A DNA stretch of 64,000 bases from positions 8,246,001 to 8,310,000 of the forward strand of contig CM038919.1 of assembly GCA_021904315.1 (NCBI GenBank), written 5' to 3'. This document shows, piece by piece, positions 13,585 to 25,962 of the stretch. How positions within the stretch are numbered: the stretch's first letter is position 1; every line of letters begins with the position of its first letter. This DNA comes from Sphagnum magellanicum. Its lineage: Eukaryota; Streptophyta; Sphagnopsida; Sphagnales; Sphagnaceae. The notes under the pieces are model-generated. The model was not told the DNA's origin. It made no database searches and saw only the letters and a list, made by a program, of their open reading frames with translations. Position numbers and translations under genes: made by a program.

Positions 13585-13992
13585 GTGGGTTTATGCAAAC
13601 CAACTTTAACAATGGCAAAGTACAATCTGCTGCTCTCTTTCAAGCTCAAATATGAAAAGAACTTGTGTACATGGGGCAGATTCACAAAACTCACTGCAAA
13701 AATCTGTCATACCCATGGCACAGAAGTTGGAAGATCAGTCACTATAAAATATCTTATTCCAGAATGTCATTATTGCAGCTTGTTAACTGCTACTTACAAA
13801 TGTTTGTTTGCTATGCAGGTAATGCACAAATATGGCACCTGCACAATTGCAGCCAAATTCATAGAACTGACAGCAGAAAAATTTACTGTCAGTTATATGA
13901 ACTTCAACCTCCCTAGCAGAAAAATCCAATGTCTAGTTGGAAAAATGCAAAATCAATTCCTTACCAACTCAAGATTGTGTGTAGTTAGTTAA
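13585..13992 (+). other. 135-codon open frame beside the XTH 3' end, unrecognised
   Basis: Opposite strand to XTH, ending ~200 bp from its stop codon. It contains an internal near-repeat (FTKLTAKICHT / FIELTAEKFTV). There is no signal peptide, membrane segment or known domain. It may be chance sequence in the XTH 3' flank. Confidence 0.15.
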
Positions 13993-14190
13993 AATGAAAA
14001 CAGTGCATGGTTGCAGTTAGTTCCTCAAAGTGAACAAGTGCAACAAACTCACATAAAAACCAACAACCAATCCTGCAACTATGACCTTGGTCTAGTAGAC
14101 TATCTAGACTCCCTAAATCCGTATTTGAAGACTGTATTCAATGCCCAAATCTTTGTGATGTCACTATAGCTCGATCCCAATGGGGAAGCT

Positions 14191-16555
14191 TCACAAATCT
14201 GATTCGTACCAGTTGAGGGCACATTCTATCGGTGTTATAGGGTACCGTGTAGTGTCAGTGCAATAATCATAGATAAGATAGTTGCTCTGGACATTATGCA
14301 GTGCTTGGATCTGATTGGCATTGAGAGTCTGGTACTGGGGTAAGTTCCACCACATGCCTTGTTGTGTGACGCATGCCTGAGTATCACCGTTCACTACCTC
14401 ACAACCATCAACTCCAAAATCCTCAAATGTTGCAATAAAAGGTGCGTAAGTCCAATTGAGCTTCACCCATCCATTGTCCGTTGCCCAATTACTGCCATCC
14501 CATAGGCTGGCATATATTCCAACCCCTTGGTCATCCATGTATGGCACCCCCAGTGCTTCATTGTTTCTAAATGTGCGAATAGGTGTATCATCTACTAAAA
14601 ATCTGCAAAACCACCATCACAATTATAAACTGAGACTATGACCCATTAATTTATTGCAAGCTTGTATAATTTCATTCTTTGGCATGTTCATTCACAAAGT
14701 AAAATCTGCCTTTTCCCTGGTGCCAAAAGCCATTTCAAGGGTTTTGATGACTTGTGAGTCCAGCACAGACTGATAGGTTGACAACAAATTTCTACATCTC
14801 TTGGATTAGGCTTTGAACCAAGATCAATACAACTAGAGAAAGAACTTAGCCTATTTATAGCACAAATCACCTTGAGATTCAGGTTCATGTCTGTTCTTTA
14901 TACTACCCCCTAATGCTTTGAAAGCTATATTGTCTAAGCTTCATTTGAATCTTAATGACGTTAAATTTCACTTGTGTAATTTGACATACCTCCAAGACAG
15001 AACATCTTGAACTTCAAATTTCAAGAATCTTACAAAATGGAAGGTACCTGTTTTCAGGTACCTTTTGTTTTATAAAATTCCTGAAATTTTAAAAGTTCAT
15101 CATGTTGCGCAAGGAACTCTTTTTGGGTCTTCTGGGATTTTTGGGCCCAGCCAGGGGCAATAAATCCAGGAAGACCCTCAAAGAGGGTCCTTCCCCTTTA
15201 CAGAACTCGGAACATGACAACAAGGGTAGTCAAAAGAGGGCCTAAAAAGAGGCAACGCTTGAGGACTTAAGACACCACATTAAGGCACATGAATATGACC
15301 CATAATAACTAACTAAGCTAACCCTAAAGCCTCAAGGGTACAAAGAAGTAGTATGGGAAAACCTATCGTCATAGAAGGACTACTAGAGCGCGCTTCCCTG
15401 GCACTAATAGCCCTTCTAGGCAATTATTTTTGTCAGCAGACTGTTTATCACAGTAGACGAAGGTTTTTGCAGAATCCATGTAGCTCCTTCAGCCTCCGTG
15501 TGAGGAGATAGATGGAGATGGCACAGGTGATCAGTATATATCTATCTAGATAGGCAGAATTTTTGTAGTTACTACCTGAATAATACGTTGGTTTAAGCAG
15601 ACTGTTCACTTGGAGAAGATCAGAAGAAGCTTACACGGTGATGTTGCTGTTCCAGAGAACAGAATAATAGTGGAATTCCACAGTAGGGTCGAACCACAGG
15701 TTGATGCGCTGCTCCCGTCCTCCTACGCCATTGGCGTACACGTTGGTCTGGAGGCCATAAGGTTGCCCTGTCACGTTTCCAAGGAATTCGAAATCCATCT
15801 CATCGTGCGTAGCCCCTGGGGATGACAACTGCAGCAGCAGGCCAAGAACATCACATGAGAATGCAGCTACATTAAGTAACCATTATACGCAAGTTCAACT
15901 ACTGCAGGCGCATAGTCAGTAATCAGTAATCGGAGTATATCAAGAGTAGTATCTAAGAACGAGTTTCTTTTGTCGAAGAATCATCTTTTCTTCATGTGCA
16001 AAATTTTCTGAGCCCGTAAATGAAAGCATTTCTAGGCCATCGCCGTGATCCGTTTTGCAGCATTTTCCTTTATCATCAATGCAAAACACATTAATCCAGC
16101 CACCAAAGTTGAGCTTGGGCCATGATGATCAGGAAGTCTTTACATAATAGGCCGTCACGGTGCCAGCCGAGTAGCCAGGAACGAGCTTGATCCCCATTCC
16201 GATCCTCCCGAACAGATACGAGGTCTTGGATCCGAATGCAGCAGCTGCAGTAGCACCACCAAAACCATCAGTACAACAACGCCCATGAAGTTCTTCACTA
16301 ATATAAGCTGGCCAGCATCTTCTCCTCGAAGCTGCTGATCATACCTGAGTACTGATCCAGGACGAGCTCCACCTGACCTCCATTGAGAACTCGGGTATGA
16401 TTGGCATCTGTGGTAGCAAGATAATTTTGCTGGAACGACACAGCAACGTTACTGTTCTGAGCCCCTGCGCAATGAGCCAATGTAGCCAATAATAGAACCA
16501 CGAACACACTAGCTATGGGGGCATGAACATCCACGTTCCTGCTGCAGTAGTCCAT
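14191..16555 (-). CDS. XTH: Xyloglucan endotransglucosylase/hydrolase, four exons, apparently intact
   Basis: Secreted GH16 enzyme that cuts and religates (or hydrolyses) xyloglucan in the cell wall. Exons on the minus strand: 16555-16345, 16244-16144, 15828-15635 and 14602-14191; all junctions are GT-AG and phases match. The joined frame is 918 nt, 305 residues plus TGA, the usual family length. Residues 1-33 are a signal peptide ending near AHCAGAQ. Exon 3 carries [11 protein letters not shown]: nucleophile E114, acid/base E118, with M115 where most members have I. The sequon N-V-T (N122) directly follows, as is usual. Then come [13 protein letters not shown] and [19 protein letters not shown] follows the exon 3/4 junction. 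The C-terminal XET_C part has four cysteines (236, 246, 283, 296), including [10 protein letters not shown]. The ATG at 16555 is the first in frame before the signal peptide. The introns are small (100, 315 and 1032 bp). Donor versus acceptor preference cannot be told from sequence. Confidence 0.94.
15001..15106. repeat. Foldback (MITE-like) hairpin inside XTH intron 3
   Basis: Two arms of about 50 nt (15001-15050 and 15055-15106) are near-complementary and are separated by only TTTT. The inner 10 bp, AAGGTACCTG/CAGGTACCTT, pair perfectly. The outer part pairs with a few mismatches and small bulges (AACATCTTGAAC against AACATGATGAAC). Transcription of the XTH pre-mRNA would produce a long hairpin. 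It looks like a small inverted-repeat transposon remnant; a small-RNA precursor is possible but unproven. Confidence 0.75.
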
Positions 16556-16574
16556 GATCGATCGATCGATCGAA
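16556..16574. repeat. GATC tetranucleotide run in the XTH 5' leader
   Basis: A run of GATC/ATCG units lies immediately upstream of the XTH start codon. It is a short microsatellite in the presumed 5' untranslated region and likely to vary in length between individuals. Confidence 0.7.
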
Positions 16575-16833
16575 GCTCCTGTCTGCAAAGCTCTACGCTT
16601 TTAATCCGCCCCCCGATCACGTTGCTGCAAAGAAGTAGTCTACTTCTGTGTCAGTCCCTAGAAAACATGAAAAGTATTCAGAACCGTGCAGGCAGTGGTG
16701 TCCAAACTTGGAACACCAGAAGATCAAAAAGCTAGACTGAGTGTTGCAGAAAGTGTTGCAAAAAGTGTTATAATCTATCTGAACACACAAGACCTGCTCC
16801 AGCTCAGATGTTAAGAACAAAAGTGCATCGTTT

Positions 16834-16844
16834 GTCTATATAAC
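16834..16844 (-). promoter_or_regulatory. Candidate TATA box of the XTH gene
   Basis: On the minus strand the sequence reads GGTTATATAGAC, about 280 bp upstream of the chosen XTH ATG. A start site ~30 bp downstream would give a 5' leader of roughly 245 nt with no intron needed. This is inferred from motif and position only. Confidence 0.4.
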
Positions 16845-17762
16845 CTCTCTGAATGAACTTCTTTCCGACTAGTGACCAGTGCAGATTTGCGCAGTGCTAT
16901 TGTGCTGGGATGGATGGGTCCAGCCAGATACGAAGATGAAGCTAAAAGATAAACCTGGGGTTGATCACAATTTTACTTATTGCAGCCAACTACCCACTCG
17001 AGCAAGAACCTGATCTAATGTCTCTACCGCTTATACTAGTGCAGCATTGAAGTTTGTCTTGCTGCTGCTGGCTGCTACCGCTTCCAGCTAGCTCCCTTTG
17101 AGTTGCTGCTGCCAGCTGCTTGAGCTACTACAATCGAACTACTTCTCAATGATCAGAAGTTGCTGATTGACTACCTACCGAAATGAGGTGCCATCTATTA
17201 AGCTAGAAAAGGAGGGAGGATGGACATTGGAAAGTTCATGTTTGCCAACTGGTAGGTGCCGCGTCTTCCAGTGTACCTGTCTAGTGATCTGCCACGCCAT
17301 TAAGAATCAGCAGCTGTGTGATTTCAACACCTGACAGTTTCTTTCCTTGCCACAGGTTCAAACGTCTCCCATTAAGTTGTTCGTCAGCCTAAAATAATCT
17401 TGAATTATTAATTAACCTAGTTCTGGCTTGCACAGTTTGGGGCAGCCTTTTATTAAATTACTGGCGACATTTCGCCAAAAAGATTTTTTTTAATATTAAA
17501 AATTGTGAAAATGAAGTGGTTTATGTCTGGGGTTCTCCTTCGCCAAAAAATAAAATTAAGAATCGCCTGTTTTCTTACATTTGAGTCCAGCAGTTATCTA
17601 GAAATAGAGAAGAAGTCTTTAAAATTTTAATTTTTGTGTCTAGCCAAATTTGGCCAAAGCTTCCTATGGATGATCGAATTTTAGCTACATCATAAAGTTG
17701 ACCACAAAAAAACACTAGTGTGGGGTAGTAAGAGAAAGACTCAGCTGATAGATACGCATGAA

Positions 17763-17866
17763 TGAGAGAGAGAGAGAGTTCAGCTACATTAAGACAGCCC
17801 AACTGCGGAGTGCAGATTTTTTTCAAAAAACAAAAATTATTCTTGAGAGAGAGAGAGAGAGAGTTC
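17763..17866. repeat. Two GA microsatellites in duplicated context
   Basis: GAGAGAGAGAGAGAGTTCAGCTA occurs at about 17765-17785, and a longer (GA)n followed by the same GTTCAGCTA at about 17845-17872. The shared flank shows a short local duplication. Confidence 0.7.
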
Positions 17867-18709
17867 AGCTAGGAGACAGACAACTTGCAGACTGTTGAAT
17901 ATATTAAAAAAACAAATTATGTTTCAGATAACAAGGGCTGGCCAGTTTTAGTTTTTGACAAAGAATCCATTGGTCTTTGGAACAGACTATAATTTGTTGC
18001 CTCCTCTTTTGAAGGCCGGGTTCAATTTCAAACCATCGTTTGACAGATCTTTTGAGGGGTGGATTCAAGATGAGTGCAAATTTTAACCTTTGAGAATATG
18101 ACTCACAAGACAGCTGGACTGCAAAAACGTGATTATTGATAGAGACACTTAAATGGAATGAATGAGAGATGCTGTTAGCCTTTTGTGCCTGGGACAAAGA
18201 AAGACTTTGAGAGTTATGTACTTGATTAATTAGCAACTAGCATTTGAAAGGGCTTTCTGGATGTACTGGTCTGAAGATATTATGGAGACGTCACTTTAGT
18301 ACTAAAGTATTGCCAGGGAATTAATAAACCTTCTTCCTCAACAAGGGACGCGTCCTCTCTAAGTGGACTAATAAGTTGGACTTAACACAATGGCCTGCTA
18401 CCTGGAACCCTGGAGATCTCAAAGCTGGCTGCTGGGACGGGACTAAAATATTATATCCTAGTAAGTGGGATCTTGAGGGTGGGGGAGGGCGTGGGCAAGC
18501 TCTGTTTTCCAAAGCGTAGGGTAAAGACCTATGGTGGGGGCTGGCATTCCCAAAATAAGGGACCTAGGACAATATAGGTAGTCAAGTCTCTACTGGCGTT
18601 TTGTAAATATCCCTGGTGGTTGGGCTTCACCCATTGTAAAGCACCAGGCAAAAGTTATCATGAACCTAAACTTATATAGCACTCAAGGCATAGGTGTGGG
18701 ATGGTTTTT

Positions 18710-18800
18710 ACATCTACTCCTTAAAGAGTAGGGGAGATCTTATGTCTACTTAAACCTTTAAGTTGGCTTAAGATCCCTTCCACTCTTAAGGAGTAGATGT
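18710..18800. repeat. Perfect-looking foldback hairpin, ~32-bp arms
   Basis: The left arm 18710-18742 starts ACATCTACTCCTTAA. The right arm 18769-18800 ends GGAGTAGATGT. The arms are complementary apart from two or three mismatches and enclose a 26-nt loop that itself contains CTTAAACCTTTAAG. It may be a small inverted-repeat element. Confidence 0.75.
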
Positions 18801-19837
18801 AATATCTCTCCTCTTTTCTAAGAGAGCTATTCCTGGATATATGGTGCCCTCCAAATACACTTAGGAAATCGCTGGGAATGCATAGTGAAAGAGAAGAACT
18901 TCACCCTGGCACAGGGTCTGAATGAGGCTCCCAGGGTGGGTCTCTAATGGGCAATTCAAATTGTTACAGATTCTCACATGTCATTAGTCTGTGTAGTTAC
19001 AAATACAAGTAACACTGTTATTGGCTTCCCTTGCCAAAGAGGAGAGAATAGAATGGCAACAAATTTTAAGAACCTGATTGGCTGCAGGATTCCAACCCAA
19101 ACATCCCTTCACAATTAAAAATGTGCTGATGCAAAACAAAGACACAAATTTTGTCATCTAATCAGGTGTCTCTCCAGACTTCCAGCTACAGCCTTGTTGC
19201 GATTTTAACACTTCTCGTTCATACTTCTGACGTCCTAATTGGGCAACCCTTAATTTAGCCTTGATTTATTTAGTCAGGTTTGCTACTGTCCTACCTAGTA
19301 TGGGCTTGCAGGGAATTGAACCCACAACGTGTGCCAAAACGTCTACGTTTTTCAATGACACTGACCAAAACAGTTGGAGTTTTCACCCTGGTACCAGGGT
19401 TGGTAATGGTTCACCCCAGGCCACATCACCAACACTGTACTGGTACCATGGTAAAAACTCGAAGAAAATTGTGATTCCTTGTAAGAATTATAAATGTCAC
19501 ATCGCTTTCATCCGTCCAATAAAACAGGGTCTCTGAGTAAGAATTTAACATGTCCCAAGGAAAATATTGCCACTAAAGAGGCCTCATTCAAGAAGGTGAA
19601 GGTACCAGTGTAGGTGCTGGTTTACCCAGGTTTTGATGTGGCCTTCAACCAAACTTATCAATTTTCCAATCCACTCATTCCACCTATTTTCAGTTGACAC
19701 TTATCTGAACCAAAATCCAAATTATCACAAGGGTCTCAAGTTAGGCCCTGAAATTACTTTACATTGACAGGGATGTTAGAAAATGGATGTACACTCATGT
19801 AATGTGTAAATGCAAATGCTAATTGATTGTGCCTACA

Positions 19838-20235
19838 CTAGTGTTGGGCGCATGCACACTTTGGCGAGTTTGAACCACTGGTTCCAGTTCATATTAGTAA
19901 GAAATAAACTGGAACTGGGGCTGAAATTTGGAACTGGATTTTATTTCTTTAAGAACTGTACCTGAAACTGGGTTGCTGGTTCTATTGATCTGTGGAACTG
20001 GAACCAGAACCAAAATACATGTCTTCGAGAAAATTAAAGTGACTAGAACTGGGATTAACTGGAGGTTTACCAGCAGCCAACCATTGGTTTCATTCTGGGT
20101 TTATAAGAACCAGATTGGAACTGGGTCTGATTTTTAGAACTGGAATGCAAACGGCAATAGATCTCTTTGGAAGAACCAGACTCCAGGCTCCATTTCTTTG
20201 TAGAACTGAAACCAGAACTGAGTCAGTTTTCTTTT
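19838..20235 (+). repeat. GAACTGG-rich dispersed repeat, copy 2 (5' side of XTH)
   Basis: Starts ACTAGTGTTGGGCG and continues with AGTAAGAAATAAACTGGAAC, AAATTTGGAACTGG, AAATTAAAGTGACTAGAACT, GGGATTAACTGGAGG and TTTGTAGAACTGAAACC. It aligns in direct orientation with copy 1 about 7.2 kb away, on the other side of the XTH gene. Confidence 0.75.
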
Positions 20236-20239
20236 TTTC

Positions 20240-23200
20240 AAAATAGTGGGAACCAGAGGTTCTTGACAAAAGAAAAATCCACCTGACACTGGTTTATACT
20301 CTGCACCTGGGTTGGAAACTTTGCTGCATGGTAAATGCCCCTCACTAAAAAGTAAACAAGTGATGAAACCCTGCCAAACTTTATAAAAAGAAAGCACCCA
20401 AGCAAGGGAGAGAAAAAAAAACAAGGGGCAAGGACCAAAGTCCAGGCAAGCAAACAGCCCAAAAGAGTCAGGCCACAAGGAGGTAAGGGAACCACTAAGT
20501 ACCAAAACTTCCACCAGTCACTTGAAGCATATTGACTAAAGAAAAGGGAGGTAAACTTGATCAAACTCCAAGCCTAAAAAAACCCTCCTGTCCAGAAACA
20601 GCCCACTTCGAGATAAAGACAATCTGCACTCTCTATAAAGTCACCGACACTCTCTGTTTATAAAAGGAAGACAACATGATAAAGGAGGGCCTACAAACAA
20701 GTTGTAAGCCTAAATGTTCAAACTGAAATCCCCCCAGGATACTTACTGATCTAGGAAACCCCATTAGGTTTTCTATTGAACTGCAACACTATTACCATCA
20801 CCAAAATGAATGCTGAAAGCAGATTCTAATAAAGGAGGTAAGTATGCAATAAGGCATTATTGCAAGCAACTTGCTCTTCTCTATACAAAGCCCAGCCAAG
20901 CAAGACAGAGTCCACCACCCCCGGAGATTGTCAAGGAAGCCAGAGGCCCACACAGTCACGAGTCATAGTCCACTAATGTTACCTGAATTGTTTTTGAACT
21001 ACCTAGTACGAACTCTTGAGCTGTTGCAGACGAAGTTCTATTTTCTCCTGGGTAGAATAAACCTTGGTTTGTGTGTCCCAACAACCTCCATGCCTATAGG
21101 TGGGATTTCTTTGACAAGGGTACACACTATTAAAAGGCAAGAGACACAGGGACCCTCCATCAGGATCACAGCAAGACCAGGAAACCAACCCTTGGTGGAG
21201 GAGAACGGAGACGTTTCCAGTTACAGCTGTTATACCGTGTCAGCTGCGATACATGGGGCCTTCCCCATACCCTGAATTAGGTCTGGTGCCTGAGTAAGAA
21301 CATTTGTAGGTCCTTTCCCCAAAAATATAAGAAAAGAATAAGAACAACGTGGGTCCTTTCAAGAGTTGGTTATGTAGAAGGATTTCATCAGGCTCTTGAA
21401 CAAGAGTCCCTGACTATTGTCAAACACACTTCCCAGAACCTTCTTAAAAAAATTTAAATATGGTCCCTGAATATAGAGCCACACTTCCCAGAACTTTGCC
21501 ATACTGTAAAGGGCTCTATCAGTGAAATTTCTCAGAGACTCAGCTGCACAATGGAGAGATGTACTGAGACATCATCTGCATTCCTCCTGGAAACAGTTTT
21601 CTGGTTTGGTGCCTCTTTTGATTTCTGCTGGAACCAGCTTTGAGGACTGGTGGCCCCACCTCACGTCTACTTTGTGTTTCATATATGGTTTTCTTCCAGC
21701 AGCTACCTGGTATGAGGTGGTGGGCAAGTAGAGTCAATGTTTTGAGTGGTGGTTTAGTCAGGTGGTTTTGGCTACGGATTTGAAAACGTCCAGGGGTTAT
21801 TTGTTAAATAGCTGTGGATTATTTTGTTGACAGATTCTTATTGGTATACTAATCAAGGTTTATTTCGCTTCAAGAAATTACTGAGTTTGTAAAGTACATA
21901 CTCCTGTTGGCAGGTTCTATGCAGGTTCCCTGATTTAGGTAGGTTCAGGTTAGAGGTCAAGTTTTAAGGTTTGGGCACTGAGATTCCATGTTTTATTGGA
22001 AGAGTTTCATTGGAAGAGACCGGCATTTCCCATTCCAGATGGCACTTCAAAATGTTCGAGCCATGTTATCTCAGGGTGTTTGCTTTCATGTCCCATTCTT
22101 TGAGAGCTTAGTGGTTCAATTTCATTCCTAGTTGCAGGCTTCTTTGTTGGATCATTTACACAAGTAGGAATTTGCAAGCACCGAGCAATGACTTCATTCC
22201 CCTTACTATTAAGACATATGGGTGCCTTCATTCTTGTTTTGATTCTTTACTAATCACTTGTGCATAGACCACTATTGCGCATCATCAATAGTCTTCTTTA
22301 GTCCCTTCGATGTTCATTTCCCCCTATCGACAACATGTGTCCATAGCCTTGCAATGTGCAAAAGCCATAGCAATTCTTCAATGGGCTACTACATTTGGTC
22401 GGGGTTCCTCATCTCTTCCACACATCATAGCTAGTGCACCTTTGTCACTAACCAATTTGTTGCAAACAATTGTTGTTTCATCTTAGGTCTTTTTTGTTTT
22501 TGTTAATTGTCATTTCATAGCCTTAAGTCCCATTTGTAGAAGGTTTTCTTTTCCTTATTTTTCGTTGATTATTATTTTTTTTTTTTTTTTGGGGTTACGT
22601 CTATTCATGCTTTCATTTGCCTTGTACCTTTGATGGATGGGTTCCTATCTTCGATTTTTATATATAGGGCCTTTTTTTTTTCATTAGAACCTAACTAACC
22701 AATTATTTTTTTTCAAAATTGAATTAAACCTTAAACCAAGGTTGTTGTTCCATTTTAATTAGGTTTAGATTTTATATATATAATCTTGGCCCTACATTTT
22801 AGGTAAGTTATTATGTTTGATTAGTTATACATGATTAATAATTACATAATCCATATCTTGAATTGTGCATTACTTAAACAAAGTAATAAATTTTAAACCA
22901 AAGCGATTATAATTTTTTTGGAAAATTTATTAGAACTAAAGGTCTTAAAAATCTAAAGAACCTAGTTTAAAGGCTAGACTGAAGGTTCCATTGGGAAAAA
23001 AAGAGTTACAAATAAGACCAAAGGTTTCTTCTAAAATCAATAACCACAGACACTAGTACATAGCAATGTTGGTCAAGCAAGAGTTTTTGGTCAAGTCTAG
23101 GTCTAAAAATTGAACCTAGTGAGTTTACATGGAACAAGACCCAATACTAGATTTGTTCCAGTTTAAAAAGTTTTTCCAAGACCCAGACATGCACTTAGCT

Positions 23201-25730
23201 CAAGAAAAGTTCAACTAAACTTGACCTTAAATAGGCTCACAAGTCTTCAATGTTTTTTTACATGGTCTAAACCATAGGTTTAGGTGAGGACTAAGGTCTT
23301 AAGTTTAAATAAGATTTAAGATTTTTAAGTTTTTTAAGGTTGTAAGTTTATACATAAATGTGGGTCAAGAATTGAAAATTGAAAACATGTTCCCATGATC
23401 TAAAATTTTTTGATGGGTCCAAATGCTCCACATGGGGAGAATTTCATAGCTCATTAAAACATGCTTTTGTTGAACACTAACAATTAATCGTGAATACATT
23501 GTAACATTTTTAAGACTATCATTTCTCTTGGGAGGTTGGGAGTGAGGTTTAAATGCCTTGATTATAAACGTGTTAGACAAGTTTTTTAAATAACCAAAAG
23601 TTACACACCACCTATCCTAGAAATAGAATGATTGAATAAAGAATTCTTCCATACATTGGTTTCACAACTTGGTTTTTTTTTGCAAATTAAATGGCTTGCC
23701 TTAGAATTGTCCCAACATTTACATTTGAATTGGCCATGGATGTTTAACCCAAAATTACAAGTTTCTATAAAGGTTCAATTCATTGGCCTTAGAACCATTA
23801 GTAAAAAAAACTTGACCCAACTCCAAAACCAACGGGTTTTAATTTTTAAAAATAATCCTTGGACCCAAAACCACAAACTCCACCTTTTACCCGCAAAAAA
23901 TAGTTTTAGACTTGGACCCAATAATTTTTCAAAAAACTAAAAATCAGTAAACATTGGTACATATTACTATTGGTTAATCCATACTAAGAAATGACCAAAG
24001 TATGTGGCCACATCTAGGGCAAGGTATTGAAAACTACTTTGCTAAGTCAAACTTCCAATGAAAATTAGGTAAAGACCTTACCTCATTTGGTCTTTCCATT
24101 TTAAAGGCTAACCAATACTCATTTGGTCTAATATCATTTTGATCAAATTTGAAACCCAATATATATATTGACCTATATATGCTCAAAAATCTCGAAATGA
24201 TTTTGTATTTCCGGAAATAATCGTAACAACAACATTATCATTGTAATCATGTGATTCACATAGGTAAATTATTTTTAAATCTTAAAACCTACCTTTTTAT
24301 GGCACACACTTCAATTTTTGTGTTGAATAACATTTTCACAAGTTACACCAACTTACTTACACACCAAAAAGATAACTACATATTATAATTCATCTCTATT
24401 TAATAAATTTCCTAGGATGTGCAACTTCTTCAAAACAAATCCAATTAATGGGTCAAAACATACTAGGAGCCAAAAAGGGCACTAGATGCTAGACATAATT
24501 AGTTAGATTCAAAATTTTGTTTTATTACCATTTTAAACCATAGTAATCATGGCAAGTTAGTCCTTTTTCTTTTATATGAATGTCCAGGAATTTAGAGTAA
24601 AAATTCATTCGATCCAATTTTAAGTTTTGGTTTTAATTTAGAATGTTTGAAAATGTACACTTATTGTGTCAGATAAAGTCAATTTTGCAAAGGATTATCA
24701 AAAAGACTCATATAATAAAAAAATTTCATTGAAAAAATATAGATAATAAGAACATATTAACCACACTCAAAAAACACTCAAACTTTTAAAAATATGGAAT
24801 TTTAAAACTTTAAAAATCCAAAGAATGTTTCAAATTTGCTTTAGAATTTCAAAGCTTCAAAAGTCTTTTACCACATATAAATGGGTTATAATGTACATGA
24901 CGTATGAAAAACAATTATAGCTTAGAGTATAATAAAATTAGAGAATGTGAAATTTAATTTTAAGTGATGACTTAAAATTTTGATCATTTTTCAAGATGAA
25001 ACATTGAATTTGTAAGGAATCTACACATTTTTTAAAATTAATTTTATTCAATAATGATTTTTTTTTTGAAAGCATTGGGGAACATTTAAATATATATTTA
25101 AAAAAGTTACAAAAAAATTCATTCAAAAATTCATTTTCATATAAGAGTTTTTTTGGGAAAAAAAACATGCTGTCCTTTTCCAAAGTAATATTTTTGGCTC
25201 CTAGTTACATGTTTTGACCTTAGTCCAACATATATTCATGTGATTAAAACTTAAAAAATTTTGCACCTACAAAATGTTAAAGCAATGCTAAGGACTATCA
25301 ATTATAAACCCCTTTATTTTCCTTATAATCAAAAGAAGTTCCATAACACTAAGTGGTTTTCAAGTTGGGTATTTAGAAAAATTGACTTTTCTTGCACAAT
25401 GGGTTGCACCCCAACCTTCTTAAGCTACAATTTTGTCATGGTAATTGTGTAAAACTTTTTTTTCATAAGTTCATATTATTTACACACAAATGTCGTGCTT
25501 CTAAAACATGTGTGAAACACATTGCAACAAGATGCACAATGCCAAAATCCCCAATCCATGACTAAATCCATGATTTGATTGCTAGTTGTTTAAGACATCC
25601 ATAGTTATGAGATCATATGGTTGAATAGGACACATCTTATTTCAAATGTTTTTTTTACTATGGTCATGAAGGACAATGTCTTTTATGACTATGAATTTTG
25701 CGACTATAGTCATGAAAGACATAAAAAACA
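20240..25730. other. Long gene-free stretch
   Basis: 20.3-22.3 kb is moderately GC and has unrecognised open frames (126, 108 and 134 codons near 20134-21275) without known domains; it could be degraded transposon or untranslated sequence. 22.3-25.7 kb is AT-rich with poly-T runs and nothing recognisable. Confidence 0.4.
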
Positions 25731-25739
25731 TCCTAGGAA

Positions 25740-25962
25740 CCCTAGGATATATTAGGCTAAAAACCTAGCCTACATGCTAAAATCATAGGATCTAACCTAC
25801 CTAGGAATGTAGGCTAACCTAGCTAACAACCTAGCTTAGGCTAGGTACTTAAGTTAAACTAACAATTTAACATAACCTTAGAGGACTAAATTGCAATAGT
25901 GAGAACTTGAACCCCTCACCTTCACATTGAAGAATGAAATTCTTAACCATTGTATCACATTT
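25740..25962 (-). mobile_element. tRNA-derived SINE candidate with TAGG-rich tail
   Basis: The minus strand has ACAATGGTTAAGAATTTC then GAGGGGTTCAAGTTC, matching the head at 9118-9058 in order and spacing. It is followed by CTAGG/TTAGG-rich sequence down to about 25740. The repeated linkage of a tRNA-like head and a TAGG-rich tail suggests one SINE family. Further CCTA-rich sequence lies on the other side (26030-26150). Confidence 0.5.

Noticed and set aside
16298-16588. Longer XTH first exon starting upstream at 16588 and running to 16298
   Set aside because: The upstream start would be TTG. The frame past 16345 reads through the GTATGA donor and does not align with the XTH family.
20134-20564. 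Two overlapping 126- and 108-codon hydrophobic open frames on the minus strand
   Set aside because: They overlap in different frames without a recognised domain, and partly cover the GAACTGG-rich repeat.
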